Counted from the first letter of the stretch, positions 1-8,374 are shown. The stretch is 64,000 nucleotides of DNA from Asanoa sp. WMMD1127 (GCF_029626225.1 NZ_JARUBP010000001.1:124001-188000), one strand, 5' to 3'. A program made the numbers and translations. Notes: generated by a model not told the origin, from the sequence alone.

Positions 1-777
1 CAGGGCCATCTCCAGCGCGTACCCGATGCCCTTGGTGTAGAGGAAGCTCAGCTGGTCGTAGGCGCGGCTCTCCTCCGCCGAGAGATCTGTCGGCTTGGGG
101 TCGCCGGAGCCGAGCACGTTCGAGGTCATCGCCTTGAAGACGTCGGGCGGGACCGTGCCGGGCATGTTGGAGTGGATGCCGATCAGCCCGTCGGGGGCCT
201 GCGCGCCCATGAGGTCCGTGATGATCGCGCCCCAGTCGCCGCCCTGCGCCGCGAAGCGCTGGTAGCCGACGCGGTTCATCAGCGTCACCCAGGCCCGGGC
301 GATGTGGTCGGGTCCCCAGCCGGTGGCGTCCGGGCGCCCCGAGAAGCCGTACCCCGGGATCGACGGCACGACGACGTGGAACGCGTCCTGCGCCCGGCCG
401 CCGTGCGCCTCCGGATCGGTCAGCAGGTCGATGGTCTGGAGGAACTCGACGACGGAGCCCGGCCAGCCGTGGGTGAGGATCAGCGGCAGCGCGTCGTCGT
501 GCCGCGACCGCACGTGGATGAAGTGGATGTCCAGGCCGTCGATCTCGGTCATGAACTGCGGCAGGTCGTTGAGCCGCGACTCGATCCGCCGCAGGTCGTA
601 GTCCGAGATCCAGTACCGGGCGAGTTCCTGCATGGTCTCGAGCTGCACGCCCTGGGTCAGGTCGGGCACGGTCTCGTGCTCGGGCCAGCGAGTGTTGTCG
701 ATCCGGTCGTGCAGGTCGTCCAGATCCCGCTGCGGGATGGTGACCGTGAACGGCCGGATCTCGGTGGCGGCGGACAT
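1..777 (-). CDS. Epoxide hydrolase (EHN family), 3' part outside window
   Basis: The first 259 codons of an alpha/beta-hydrolase gene that runs off the left edge. The N-terminal EHN (lid) domain begins right after the ATG, in the style MSAATEIRPFTVTIP. It is followed by the oxyanion-hole motif HGWPGS and the nucleophile elbow GGDWGAI, whose Asp would attack the epoxide ring. The catalytic His and the second acid lie beyond the window. The ATG at 777 has a GAGAGGAG ribosome site upstream. EHN proteins are usually about 370-400 residues, so roughly a third is missing. The family opens xenobiotic or lipid epoxides to diols; the substrate cannot be told from sequence. Confidence 0.9.
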   Translation of the reverse strand, partial: MSAATEIRPFTVTIPQRDLDDLHDRIDNTRWPEHETVPDLTQGVQLETMQELARYWISDYDLRRIESRLNDLPQFMTEIDGLDIHFIHVRSRHDDALPLILTHGWPGSVVEFLQTIDLLTDPEAHGGRAQDAFHVVVPSIPGYGFSGRPDATGWGPDHIARAWVTLMNRVGYQRFAAQGGDWGAIITDLMGAQAPDGLIGIHSNMPGTVPPDVFKAMTSNVLGSGDPKPTDLSAEESRAYDQLSFLYTKGIGYALEMAL

Positions 778-938
778 GCGTGCGCTCCTCTCCGTTCCAG
801 GCTCACTGGAGGGGAGCGAGGGCCTTCTGCCCTCTCGTGTGACAAACAGTCCAAGCCCCGACTCGGGCGGGCCACAGGTGTACGGGCCGGCTACCGGCCC
901 ACGCACCTCACGCTAGAACGCCCCGCCGGGCGCCGGGC

Positions 939-1154
939 TCAGTTCCCCGATCTGTCGCGCTCCTCGAGGCCGGACCAGCCGTGCGGGCTCTCCGACTCGC
1001 CGCGGTCCCGGCCCTCGGTGATCGACTCGTCGACCGCGGTGTCCTCGTGCTCGTTGGCGAAGTCGGCGCCGTCGGTGTCGTCGGTGGTGCCGCCCGGGTC
1101 GGCGGCGTCGGGGCCGGGCTCGCCCAGCGCCGGCGGGTCGTCGCGGTCAGCCAT
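939..1154 (-). CDS. Small acidic protein, unknown function
   Basis: A 71-residue, very acidic, low-complexity protein rich in Asp, Glu, Gly and Ser, with no membrane segment or recognisable domain. It is probably disordered and cytosolic. Its ATG lies 2 bp after the stop of the DUF6158 gene on the same strand, so the two are almost certainly co-transcribed. Actinobacterial DUF6158 genes often sit beside short acidic proteins of this kind, but no role is known to me. Base composition fits a genuine actinobacterial gene. Confidence 0.6.
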   Translation of the reverse strand: MADRDDPPALGEPGPDAADPGGTTDDTDGADFANEHEDTAVDESITEGRDRGESESPHGWSGLEERDRSGN

Positions 1155-1156
1155 GG

Positions 1157-1447
1157 TCACTCCACCCCCGCGCCGTCGCGCAGGCGGTGCGGGTCGACCT
1201 CGCGACCCGGATGCCGGGCGAGGTATTCGGTCTCCAGCTCGGCGGTGCGCCGCAGGTGGTTGGCCAGGGACGGATCGGAGCCGTGCCGGAGCGTGTCCAG
1301 CCGGGTCCGGTGCAGGCTGTGCAGCTCGCGCATCAGGTCGTCGTCGGACAGCTCGCTCGGGTCGACGCCCACGTCCTCGCCGACGACCGACACCGTCACG
1401 TCGACGGACTCGGTCGGGGAACGGTCGCGCCCAACAGATTCGGTCAT
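1157..1447 (-). CDS. DUF6158 family protein
   Basis: A 96-residue protein. The core LSDDDLMRELHSLHRTRLDT, then RHGSDPSLANHLRRTAELE, EYLARHPGREVDPHR is the actinobacterial DUF6158 signature as I recall it: a short helical, soluble domain of unknown function. The first 30 residues are variable. The ATG at 1447 faces the divergently transcribed membrane-protein gene at 1547, and about 100 bp between them must hold both promoters. It is followed at once by the acidic 71-residue gene. Confidence 0.8.
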   Translation of the reverse strand: MTESVGRDRSPTESVDVTVSVVGEDVGVDPSELSDDDLMRELHSLHRTRLDTLRHGSDPSLANHLRRTAELETEYLARHPGREVDPHRLRDGAGVE

Positions 1448-1546
1448 GGTTCGATACTGCCCATTTCCGACGCGGGGTAACCAAGATTCGTCCCGGCTAC
1501 GACGCGCTGTCGGAGTCCTCAGCGAGCGCCGGTACCCTCATTCGAC

Positions 1547-2011
1547 ATGAGGCGTCTGGTCACCCCACCGATGCTCGCGAAGCATGTGCTGGCGATCGCG
1601 CTGATCGGCGGTTTCCTGGCGCTGGGCTGGTGGCAGATCTCCCGGGCGTCCGCCGGCAACACCTTGAGCTGGGCGTACGCGTTCGAGTGGCCGGTGTTCG
1701 CCGCGTTCGTCGGCTTCCTCTGGTACCGGGAGATCCGCGAGGCGCTCAGCACGCCGGCCGTCACCGCTCCGGAGGCGGCCGAACCGGTCAAGGAGGTGCC
1801 GGTCCTGCCGCCCGTGCTCGGCACCCGTACGCCCAAGATCGGTTCTGGTTTCCGGCGGCCGGTGCTGGTCCCCCGCCGCGCCACCGCGGGCGCCGCCCCC
1901 GCCGCTCCCGACCCGGAGCTGGACGAATACAACGACTATCTCGCCTGGCTCAACGCCAACCCGGGCGCGAAGGCGTCCGCATACCCGGGCCGCCGCCGCG
2001 GTCCTGGTTGA
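1547..2011 (+). CDS. Small membrane protein, conserved in actinomycetes
   Basis: A 154-residue protein with two N-terminal membrane segments (about residues 11-30 and 43-60, around GGFLALGWWQISRA and WPVFAAFVGFLWYREIRE). A hydrophilic Pro/Ala-rich tail follows, ending in a short Tyr/Asn motif (DEYNDYLAWLNANPG). Homologues in Micromonosporaceae are often labelled 'transcriptional regulator' or 'glucitol operon activator', but nothing here looks DNA-binding, so I do not carry that label over. The DUF3817 gene begins 22 bp downstream on the same strand, which suggests a two-gene operon of membrane proteins. Confidence 0.7.
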   Translation: MRRLVTPPMLAKHVLAIALIGGFLALGWWQISRASAGNTLSWAYAFEWPVFAAFVGFLWYREIREALSTPAVTAPEAAEPVKEVPVLPPVLGTRTPKIGSGFRRPVLVPRRATAGAAPAAPDPELDEYNDYLAWLNANPGAKASAYPGRRRGPG

Positions 2012-2033
2012 TCAGGAAGGATCCCCCCGCACC

Positions 2034-2363
2034 ATGCGCGCAGCCCTGACCCGCTACCGCATCATCGCCTACATCGTCGGCGTCGTGCTGATCGTGCTCG
2101 TGGTGATCGGCATGCCACTGAAGTACATCGGCGACAACGCGACCGTGGTCGAGACCGTCGGCCCGGCCCACGGCTTCCTCTACATGATCTACCTGATCGC
2201 CGTCTTCGACCTGGGCCGGCGGGCCCGCTGGCCCATCGGCCGGATGCTGCTGGTCATGCTGGCGGGCACGATCCCGTTCGTGTCGTTCTACGCGGAGCGC
2301 AAGGTGGCCCGCTGGACCCGCGCCCAGGCCGACGCCACGGACCCGGTCGCCGTCACCTCCTGA
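2034..2363 (+). CDS. DUF3817 integral membrane protein
   Basis: A 109-residue protein with three hydrophobic segments: residues about 9-27, 41-60 and 68-86. It matches the DUF3817 pattern, including the GPAHGFLYMIYLIAVFDLG stretch and the cytoplasmic SFYAERKVARW end. DUF3817 proteins are small actinobacterial inner-membrane proteins of unknown function, often found beside other small membrane proteins as here. The ATG at 2034 is preceded by AGGAAGGAT, an adequate ribosome site. Confidence 0.88.
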   Translation: MRAALTRYRIIAYIVGVVLIVLVVIGMPLKYIGDNATVVETVGPAHGFLYMIYLIAVFDLGRRARWPIGRMLLVMLAGTIPFVSFYAERKVARWTRAQADATDPVAVTS

Positions 2364-2710
2364 GCGGATTCCCTCGAAAGAGGCCGTAACCCACCACCCC
2401 GGGGCGGGGTTTTCAGCGCAGTGGCGACTCCGGCGCAAGCCGGACTTATGCCCATCAATAGCCTGGTCCACAAAGCAAGGTCACGCTGCGAAGAGTGACC
2501 ACACCATTGGTGTGCCTACTTACCGTAATCGCAATTTCCCGTACCGGTGATCTTCGCACTCGATTGGGCCAACAAATCGCATCATCCGGGCCCCGACGCT
2601 TCCATTGTGGACGTTCGACCGCTAAATTCCTATCCTGGCCGGCCCCTGCGGCAATGTCGCATGCCGTGCTTTTTCTTTCCCAGAAAAGCCCCGAGCCTGC
2701 GGAGAACCAG
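2364..2710. other. 347-bp non-coding stretch before the DUF397 gene
   Basis: No convincing gene on either strand. The GC content drops locally (about 2480-2650) compared with the genes around it, as expected of a promoter region. It should hold the terminator of the DUF3817 operon and the promoter of the DUF397 gene. A C-rich/G-rich partial inverted repeat near 2390-2412 could be a weak terminator. The open frames crossing this stretch lack actinobacterial codon bias. Confidence 0.5.
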
Positions 2711-2920
2711 ATGTCCGACAGCAAGACGACCTCGCTCGCATTCCGCCGTAGCTCACGCTGCGAAGCGGCGAACTGCGTCGAGGTAGCTACCCTCGGTGAC
2801 GGCACCGGAGCGGTCCTGCGAAACTCGACCGCCCCTGAGACGCACCTGTCCTTCGACGCTCCTTCTTGGCGTGGCTTCATCGCCGGCGTGGCGGCCGGCG
2901 AGTTCGACCTTTCGCGCTGA
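2711..2920 (+). CDS. DUF397 domain protein
   Basis: A 69-residue protein that is a complete DUF397 domain: FRRSSRCEAANCVEVA near the start, then a GTGAVLRNST turn and a WRGFIAGVAAGEFD end. In actinomycetes these small proteins are usually encoded next to XRE/DUF5753 regulators, and such pairs resemble the BldB/WhiJ-like developmental circuits. Here the regulator gene follows at 3120 on the same strand. The ATG has a GGAG site six bases upstream. The longer open frame starting at 2495 is not supported, because family members start at this ATG. A strong hairpin follows the stop. Confidence 0.9.
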   Translation: MSDSKTTSLAFRRSSRCEAANCVEVATLGDGTGAVLRNSTAPETHLSFDAPSWRGFIAGVAAGEFDLSR

Positions 2921-2930
2921 CGCCAGTTCC

Positions 2931-2971
2931 TAAGCCGGCACGCCGCCGACCCCGGTTGGCGTGCCGGCTTA
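2931..2971 (+). terminator. Hairpin terminator after the DUF397 gene
   Basis: A perfect inverted repeat with arms TAAGCCGGCACGCC (2931-2944) and GGCGTGCCGGCTTA (2958-2971), giving a 14-bp stem and 13-base loop 10 bp after the stop. It separates the DUF397 gene from the XRE gene, so the pair is probably not a simple read-through operon. Confidence 0.85.
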
Positions 2972-3056
2972 TATATGGCCCTATGCCGATGCCCCGGTGT
3001 AGTCTCGATTAGCAAGATGCAAGGTGGCTAAACGCAAGGTTCCGGATGGCCAACCC

Positions 3057-3086
3057 TGATCATGGTTAATCCCCTTGATCATGGCT
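3057..3086. promoter_or_regulatory. Paired TGATCATGG repeats, candidate operator
   Basis: The 9-mer TGATCATGG occurs at 3057-3065 and again at 3076-3084, a spacing of 19 bp (about two helical turns). Each copy has a palindromic TGATCA core. The pair lies 35 bp upstream of the GTG start of the XRE regulator, the place for autoregulation by a dimeric helix-turn-helix protein. This is inference from position and symmetry only. Confidence 0.4.
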
Positions 3087-3119
3087 TAGCCCAAAAATAT
3101 CCCCCGACCGGAGGCGGCC

Positions 3120-3974
3120 GTGACGACGGTCCAGGGGCCGACCGCCAGCCGGCGCAAATTGCGCTCGGCATTGCGGGCAGCCCGGGAAGACGCGAAGCTG
3201 ACCCAAGATCATGTCGCCGAGGCGATGGACTGGTCCCTGAGCAAGCTCATCCGCATCGAGACCGGCCGGGTGAGCGTTTCCACCAACGACGTCCGCGCGC
3301 TGCTCGGCCTTTACGGCATCGACGGCAGCCCTGAGGCGCAGGAGCTCATCGCCCTGGCCCGGGTGGCGCGGCAGAAGCCGTGGTGGCAGGAGGCCCGAGC
3401 CTCGATCCAGCCGCAATACGCGCAGTTCATCGGCCTCGAAGCCGAAGCGTCGGCGATGCTGTGCTTCCAGTCGAGCCTGATGCCGGGCCTGGCCCAGACC
3501 CGCGACTACGCGCGAGCGGTGATCACCAATCGGGCGCCGGGACAGGTGCGGCTCGACGAGGTCGACACCAAGGTCGAGGTGCGCATGCGCCGCAAGGCGG
3601 AGATCCTCGAGCGCGACGACCCACCGCGGTTCGACATCATCCTCGACGAGGCGGTCCTGCACCGCGCGATCGGCGGCGTCGAGGTCCACCGCGAGCAGCT
3701 CGACCACCTCACCTCGCTGGCCGCCGCACCCAACATCACCATCCAGGTGGTCCGCTTCGACACGGGCCGGGTGACCGCGGCCGGATCATTCATGATCCTC
3801 CAGTTCACCGACGACGCCGACGTGGTCTATCTCGAGAGCGCCAACCTGGAAAACTTCCTCGAGCGCCCGACGGAGACCCAGCCCTACCACATCGAGTTCA
3901 ACTGGCTGCGCGACAGCGCGCTGAACGAAACCGAGTCGCTGGCGCTGATCAAGCGCATCGCCGACGACCTCTGA
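3120..3974 (+). CDS. XRE family regulator with DUF5753 domain
   Basis: A 284-residue protein. An N-terminal helix-turn-helix (residues about 13-70, with KLTQDHVAEAMDWSLSKLIR as recognition core) is followed by DUF5753 (about 95-275). The DUF5753 landmarks are visible: FIGLEAEASAMLCFQSSLMP, the LAQTRDYARAVI helix and the FDIILDEAVLHRAIGG segment. This class is abundant in spore-forming actinomycetes, and many members act together with a DUF397 partner, as at 2711. GTG start with GGAGG just upstream. Probably autoregulated through the repeats at 3057-3086. Confidence 0.95.
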   Translation: MTTVQGPTASRRKLRSALRAAREDAKLTQDHVAEAMDWSLSKLIRIETGRVSVSTNDVRALLGLYGIDGSPEAQELIALARVARQKPWWQEARASIQPQYAQFIGLEAEASAMLCFQSSLMPGLAQTRDYARAVITNRAPGQVRLDEVDTKVEVRMRRKAEILERDDPPRFDIILDEAVLHRAIGGVEVHREQLDHLTSLAAAPNITIQVVRFDTGRVTAAGSFMILQFTDDADVVYLESANLENFLERPTETQPYHIEFNWLRDSALNETESLALIKRIADDL

Positions 3975-3975
3975 G

Positions 3976-4191
3976 GTGCGGTCAACCCGACGAGCGGTAG
4001 CCGCTGTCGGGATCGGCGTCGGCTTCGTTCTCGTTCTGGTCGCGCTATCTCCGCTGGCACTCGTCTGGGCTTCCCACTGGCTGGAGCGATCTCCGGTCCA
4101 AACGGCGACCGTCCTGGATGAGGAGCACGAGGCGGCCGTTCACCGCGGCACCGGCGAGAACCCAGGAAAGAAGGTCGCCGGCGAACTCTAG
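3976..4191 (+). CDS. Small single-pass membrane protein, unknown
   Basis: A 71-residue reading frame beginning at a GTG one base after the XRE stop codon. It has one long hydrophobic segment (residues about 8-33, VGFVLVLVALSPLALVWASH) and a charged C-terminal tail. A strong hairpin overlaps its stop codon, which fits a real last gene of the XRE transcript. No family is recognised. The start is uncertain and the gene could be a chance frame, but the spacing and the terminator favour it. Confidence 0.5.
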   Translation: MRSTRRAVAAVGIGVGFVLVLVALSPLALVWASHWLERSPVQTATVLDEEHEAAVHRGTGENPGKKVAGEL

Positions 4192-4208
4192 GGAATTCGC
4201 CGGCGACC
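4173..4208 (+). terminator. Terminator overlapping the end of the small membrane gene
   Basis: Perfect 13-bp arms GGTCGCCGGCGAA (4173-4185) and TTCGCCGGCGACC (4196-4208) with a 10-base loop. The stop codon at 4189-4191 lies in the loop. It could serve both the plus-strand XRE unit and the convergent DUF6232 gene. Confidence 0.8.
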
Positions 4209-4249
4209 CGCGCCCGCCCGCCGTGCGGGCGCTCTCTATCCGGAAAGTC

Positions 4250-4747
4250 TTACCAGGGGTAGAGGTTGACCAGCGGCGGTGCGGCGAATCCGCCCATGCG
4301 GTCGACCTCCTGGGCGCGGAGCAGAGCCCGGGTCACCTGGCCGTATTCGCGTTCCTCGTCGGAGCTGAACAGCAGCACCGTCATGCCGCGGTAGTCGCCC
4401 CACAGCTCGTATGCCCGCGGGCGCATGCGCTGGCCGAAGGAGACCAGGGTGATCGGCACGAACGCCGCCGCGCCCAGCAGGAGGAAGGCCGTCGGGCTCA
4501 GCTGTGCGCCGCTGAAGCTCAGCGCGATGCCGACACTGCCCAGGACCGCGCCGGTGACCAGCACCGACCGCATCGTGAGGCGATCGTGCGGGCCGCGCGC
4601 CGTGCGGAGGTTGGACAGGTCGCGGACCGGGAACCGCCGGCCGGCCACCACGAACGCCTCGCTGGTGACGAGGATGCCGGGCTGCCGGTAGAGCGGGGTC
4701 GGTGCGGGGCTGGCCGAGGTGACGGGTTGCGGGCGGGTTGCGTTCAC
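4250..4747 (-). CDS. DUF6232 family membrane protein
   Basis: A 165-residue protein. The N-terminal third is a Thr/Pro-rich leader, then comes a beta-strand motif (ILVTSEAFVVAGRRFPVRDL) typical of DUF6232, followed by two hydrophobic segments near the middle (about 84-100 and 105-122) and a C-terminal soluble part. Family function is unknown. I chose the GTG at 4747 because GGAGG lies directly upstream; the longer frame to 4933 lacks a comparable site. Transcribed alone, convergent with the XRE unit. Confidence 0.75.
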   Translation of the reverse strand: MNATRPQPVTSASPAPTPLYRQPGILVTSEAFVVAGRRFPVRDLSNLRTARGPHDRLTMRSVLVTGAVLGSVGIALSFSGAQLSPTAFLLLGAAAFVPITLVSFGQRMRPRAYELWGDYRGMTVLLFSSDEEREYGQVTRALLRAQEVDRMGGFAAPPLVNLYPW

Positions 4748-5078
4748 GGGGTGCCTCCAGCAGCTCCGTGTTGCGGGCTGAGCCAGTGACGTGCCGTTTC
4801 CCGATCGGCCCTCTGGTGAAGGCAGGTCGCGTTGATCCGCGGAGAGCCCGCTGCGGGTGCGGCGGAAAGCTCTACTGCCATTGTGCGAAACGCAAGCTAG
4901 AAGAGGGAAGTGCCGCAATCGGCCACCTGGCACATCGGGATGCGGCGGGCGGCGGTGTGGCCAGGTGTTTACCCAGGTTGGCGGCGGTATGCCCCCTCAC
5001 TCCCGTGAGCGGGACCCGGAAATTGCGACAAAGCGGCCGCCGCGTCCGAGGGACGCGACGGCCGCCGAGGGTGGGTCG
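4748..5078. other. Non-coding stretch between DUF6232 and the Liv operon end
   Basis: About 330 bp that should contain the DUF6232 promoter (near 4750-4900, where GC dips) and, next to 5079, the terminator of the transporter operon. No gene or further repeat is visible. Confidence 0.5.
5033..5065 (-). terminator. Terminator of the Liv/acyl-CoA synthetase operon
   Basis: Arms GCGGCCG-C-CGCGTCC (5033-5047) and GGACGCG-A-CGGCCGC (5051-5065) pair over 14 bp with one mismatch and a three-base loop. It starts 14 bases after the stop of the binding-protein gene. Confidence 0.8.
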
Positions 5079-6362
5079 TCAGAGCTGTTCGAAGCAGGGC
5101 TTGTCGAGCGTGAACGCCTTGGCCGTCGGGCCTTCGAAGAGCGGCCGCACCGGCGTGACACCGGTCGGCGCCGTCGCGTCCACCTTGGAGATCTGCGTCT
5201 GCTTGAAGATGCCGCTGGGCCCACCGGCGTAGTTGCCGGCGCCCGTCGGCAGCATGCCCTCGTAGTCGACCGAGGAGAGCTGCTTGACCGCCGCCACCAC
5301 GCCGGCCCGGGTCAGGTCGCCGTTCGAGTTCGCCTTCTCCAGGGCGGCCTTGATCGGGTACGACCAGATCCAGCCGGACGTGTAGCCGTCGGACGGCGTC
5401 TTGCCCGGGAGCGCCTCGCGCATCGCCTTGTGACCCGGCGTGTCGCTGCCCCACGAACCCCACGGCCCGCTCTGCTCGTAGAGCGCGGTCAGCGCCGGAC
5501 CGGCCGGGCTCTGCAGCAGCGCCGGGTTCCAGGTCGGGCTCGTGCCGATGAACCGGCCCGTGAAGTTGCGGGCCGCCGCACCGCCGACCACCGCGGCCGC
5601 GTCGGCCGGGCCCATGGTCAGGATGACCACGTCCGGCTTCTGCTGCAGGATGGCGCCGATCGCGCCCGCCTGCTTGTCGGTGCCGGTGTCGGTCTGCACG
5701 GCGCTGAACTGGAAGCCGAGCTTCTCGGAGGCCAGCTTGGCGCCGGCCGCCGCGTCGTCGCCGTAGTCACCGGCCAGGTGCACCGCCATGACCTTCTTCG
5801 GCTTGTAGGTCTCGTTGGCGTAGTCCAGCGCGTTCATCGACTCGATGCAGTAGTTGGCGCCCGACTCGATGATCACGTCCTCGAACGCGTACGCCGAGGT
5901 CCACGCCGCCGGCGAGCCGACCACGTTGCTGGTCTTCATGTCCGGCAGGATCGCCGCGGTGGTCGGCGAGCCCAGCGTCTGCGCCAGGGCCAGGATGTTG
6001 GGCTTGATCTCCTGGTAGACCTGGTTGGTCACCTGCGGGTTGTATTTGTTGTCACGGACGTACTTGGTGACGTCGACCTCGTAGTCGCCGATGCCGCCGT
6101 TCTGGTTGACGCGCTTCCAGAACGCCTTCTGCGCATCGGTGATCGGCACCGCCAGCGCCCGGAACGGGCCCTCGGTCAGGTCGGAGATGATCCCGAGATA
6201 GATGCAGCCCTTGTCTTTGTTGACGGCTTCGGGGCACGGCTCCGCCGTGACACCGACGTCGGTCTTGACGCCGGACTCCCCGGTCTCCGCCTCGCCGCCT
6301 CGGCAACCGCCGAGCGCGACGGCGAGAAGGACGACCGCGGCACCGGATGCCAGTCGCTTCAT
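5079..6362 (-). CDS. Branched-chain-type ABC transporter substrate-binding lipoprotein
   Basis: A 427-residue Peripla_BP_6-type binding protein. A lipoprotein signal (LAVALGGC, lipidated Cys about residue 20) anchors it outside the membrane. The two-lobed fold follows, with motifs such as YLGIISDLTEGPF, NGGIGDYEVDV and VMAVHLAGDYGDDAAAGA. Last gene of a six-gene operon, 9 bp after the permease. I chose the ATG at 6362, which has AGAGG at proper distance, rather than the GTG six bases upstream. The family binds branched-chain amino acids, amides, urea or aromatic and aliphatic acids. The embedded acyl-CoA synthetase makes a carboxylic acid the better guess. Confidence 0.88.
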   Translation of the reverse strand: MKRLASGAAVVLLAVALGGCRGGEAETGESGVKTDVGVTAEPCPEAVNKDKGCIYLGIISDLTEGPFRALAVPITDAQKAFWKRVNQNGGIGDYEVDVTKYVRDNKYNPQVTNQVYQEIKPNILALAQTLGSPTTAAILPDMKTSNVVGSPAAWTSAYAFEDVIIESGANYCIESMNALDYANETYKPKKVMAVHLAGDYGDDAAAGAKLASEKLGFQFSAVQTDTGTDKQAGAIGAILQQKPDVVILTMGPADAAAVVGGAAARNFTGRFIGTSPTWNPALLQSPAGPALTALYEQSGPWGSWGSDTPGHKAMREALPGKTPSDGYTSGWIWSYPIKAALEKANSNGDLTRAGVVAAVKQLSSVDYEGMLPTGAGNYAGGPSGIFKQTQISKVDATAPTGVTPVRPLFEGPTAKAFTLDKPCFEQL

Positions 6363-6371
6363 GCGCACCTC

Positions 6372-7493
6372 TTAGTAGGAGAAGGGCCAGGACTTCCAGT
6401 AGTTGCGCGCGCGGACCCACAGGCCGAAGAGCCCGCGCGGTTCGAAAATCAGGAACACGATGATCAGGACGCCGTAGAGGATCGACTCGACCTGCAGCAC
6501 GTTGGGTACCTCGTTGGCGTCCGTGCTGATGAACGGGAGGAACGCCTGCAGCTCACGGATGATCCGGGGCAGCAGGGTGATGAAGAACGCCCCCGCGATC
6601 GCACCCGAGATGGTGCCGGCGCCGCCGATCAACACCATCGCGATGTATTGCACCGACAGCAGCAGGCTGAACGAGCTCGGGTCGATGAACCCGGTCACCG
6701 TGAACAGCAGCGCGCCCGCACAGCCGGCGTAGAAGGACGAGACCGCGAACGCGATCGTCTTGTAACGGGCCAGGTTGACGCCGATCACCCCGGCCGCGAT
6801 GTCGCGGTCGCGGATCGCCGTGAACGCCCGGCCCACCCGCGACCGGGCCAGGTTGCGGGCCGCGAGCGCGAACACCACCAGCAGGCCCGTCATCACCCAG
6901 AACAGCTTCTGGTCGCGGGTCGCGGAGGCCGTCGTGGTGGACAGCGAGTAACCGAAGACCTCCAGCGTCGGCGCGGGTCGCCCCACCCCGACGCCACCGG
7001 TCACTGTGGACCATTCGTTGAAGATGTGCTGGCCGATGAAGACCAGGCCGAGCGTGACGATCGCGAGGTAGAGACCGCGCAACCGGGTGGCCAGCGGCGC
7101 CACGACGACGCCGAAGAGACCCGCGACCAGCCCGGCGGCCGGCAGCCAGACGAGCATGTCGGTGACGCCCAGGCCGAGCGTCCGCCCGTCGGGGTCGCCG
7201 CTGATCACCGAAGCCGTGTAGGCGCCGATGCCCAGGAAGAACGCGTGCCCGAGCGACACCTGACCCGCGTACCCGGTGACGAGGCCCAGCCCGATCGCGC
7301 CGATCGCGGCGATGGCGCAGGTGGCCAGCAACTGCAGCTCGGCGTCGGCCAGCATGAAGGGCAGGACCGCGGTGACCGCGAGGAGCACGCCGAACGCGAC
7401 CTTGCGGGTGGTCGTCGGAAAGAGCCCCATCTCGCTGCCGTACGACGTGAACAGCAGCGGCCTTCCGCGCGGGGCCTTGGTGGCAACCGTCAT
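6372..7493 (-). CDS. LivM-type ABC permease
   Basis: A 373-residue permease with about ten hydrophobic segments. The family signature GYAGQVSLGHAFFLGIGAYT is at about residues 80-100, and the cytoplasmic coupling loop has AIRDRDIAAGVIGVNLARYK. It pairs with the LivH-type permease to form the channel of the importer. The start codon overlaps the stop of that gene (ATGA), so translation is coupled. A 50-residue N-terminal extension before the core is common in actinobacterial members. Confidence 0.92.
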   Translation of the reverse strand: MTVATKAPRGRPLLFTSYGSEMGLFPTTTRKVAFGVLLAVTAVLPFMLADAELQLLATCAIAAIGAIGLGLVTGYAGQVSLGHAFFLGIGAYTASVISGDPDGRTLGLGVTDMLVWLPAAGLVAGLFGVVVAPLATRLRGLYLAIVTLGLVFIGQHIFNEWSTVTGGVGVGRPAPTLEVFGYSLSTTTASATRDQKLFWVMTGLLVVFALAARNLARSRVGRAFTAIRDRDIAAGVIGVNLARYKTIAFAVSSFYAGCAGALLFTVTGFIDPSSFSLLLSVQYIAMVLIGGAGTISGAIAGAFFITLLPRIIRELQAFLPFISTDANEVPNVLQVESILYGVLIIVFLIFEPRGLFGLWVRARNYWKSWPFSY

Positions 7494-8374
7494 ACCCGTT
7501 CGACCTCCCGGGTGCCGAACAGCCCGTAGGGGCGGACGAGCAGGACCAGCAGCATCAGCACGTACGGCGTGATCACCGAGACGTTGCCGCCGAGCCAGGG
7601 CATGTTGTTCTGGTAGGTGGCGACGAGCTCCTGCGCGACGCCGACGCCCAGCCCGCCGAGCACGGCGCCGGGCAGCGAGTCGAGCCCGCCGAGGATGATC
7701 ACCGGCAGGGCGACCAGCGCCGTCAGCCAGAGCGTGCCGTCGAAGCTGCCACCCGCGGCCGCGAACGTGCCGCCGACCGCGGCCAGCGCGCCGGCCAGCG
7801 CCCAGCTCAGCGCGAACACCGCGCCGACCGAGACGCCCTGGGCCAGCGCCGCCTCCTGGTCGTCGGCGGCCGCCCGCATCGCCAGGCCCATCCGGCTGAA
7901 CCGGAAGAACGCGAACAGCGCGGTGACCAGCACGGCCGTGGCCAGGAAGGCCGCGATGTGCCGCTGCTGCACCTGCAACGAGCCGAGGTGCCAGCTGGCC
8001 AGGCCCCACGGGTCGTGCACCGTGCGCACGTCGAGGCCGATGAAGATGTTGACGACGACCCGGATGGCGACGTCGACGCCGAGCGTGATGATGGCGACGA
8101 CGAACGCCGGACGGCCCACCATCGGGCGCACCGCTCCGCGTTCGATGCCGAGCGCCAGCGTCGCCGTCAGCAGCGCGGCCAGCGGCAGCGCGACCCAGAA
8201 GCCGAGCGGGCCGGCCAGGTGGCTGACCAGCACGACGCCGGCGAGCATCAGGGCCGGCTGGGCGAAGCTGATCACCCGGGTCGCCTTGTAGATGATGACG
8301 AAGCCGAGCGCGAGCAGCGCGTAGACGCTCCCGGTCCCCAGCCCTCGCAGGACTCCTTCGAGAAACGCGGTCAT
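7490..8374 (-). CDS. LivH-type ABC permease
   Basis: A 294-residue permease with about eight membrane segments. The N-terminal family motif LRGLGTGSVYALLALGFVII is followed by a coupling loop with MRAAADDQEAALAQGVSV and by GGLDSLPGAVLGG. It forms the transmembrane heterodimer with the LivM-type partner. The ATG overlaps the stop of the acyl-CoA synthetase gene (ATGA), placing all six genes in one translationally coupled unit. Confidence 0.92.
   Translation of the reverse strand: MTAFLEGVLRGLGTGSVYALLALGFVIIYKATRVISFAQPALMLAGVVLVSHLAGPLGFWVALPLAALLTATLALGIERGAVRPMVGRPAFVVAIITLGVDVAIRVVVNIFIGLDVRTVHDPWGLASWHLGSLQVQQRHIAAFLATAVLVTALFAFFRFSRMGLAMRAAADDQEAALAQGVSVGAVFALSWALAGALAAVGGTFAAAGGSFDGTLWLTALVALPVIILGGLDSLPGAVLGGLGVGVAQELVATYQNNMPWLGGNVSVITPYVLMLLVLLVRPYGLFGTREVERV

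Noticed and set aside
172-2049. Long plus-strand frame covering the left edge (625 codons)
   Set aside because: Crosses three supported genes on both strands; no domain, and the minus strand carries the EHN epoxide hydrolase signature.
4857-7529. Long open frame on the plus strand opposite the Liv genes (890 codons)
   Set aside because: Shadow frame of high-GC third-position bias. Its translation is Arg/Gly/Asp-rich low complexity without domains, and the minus strand holds clear transporter genes.
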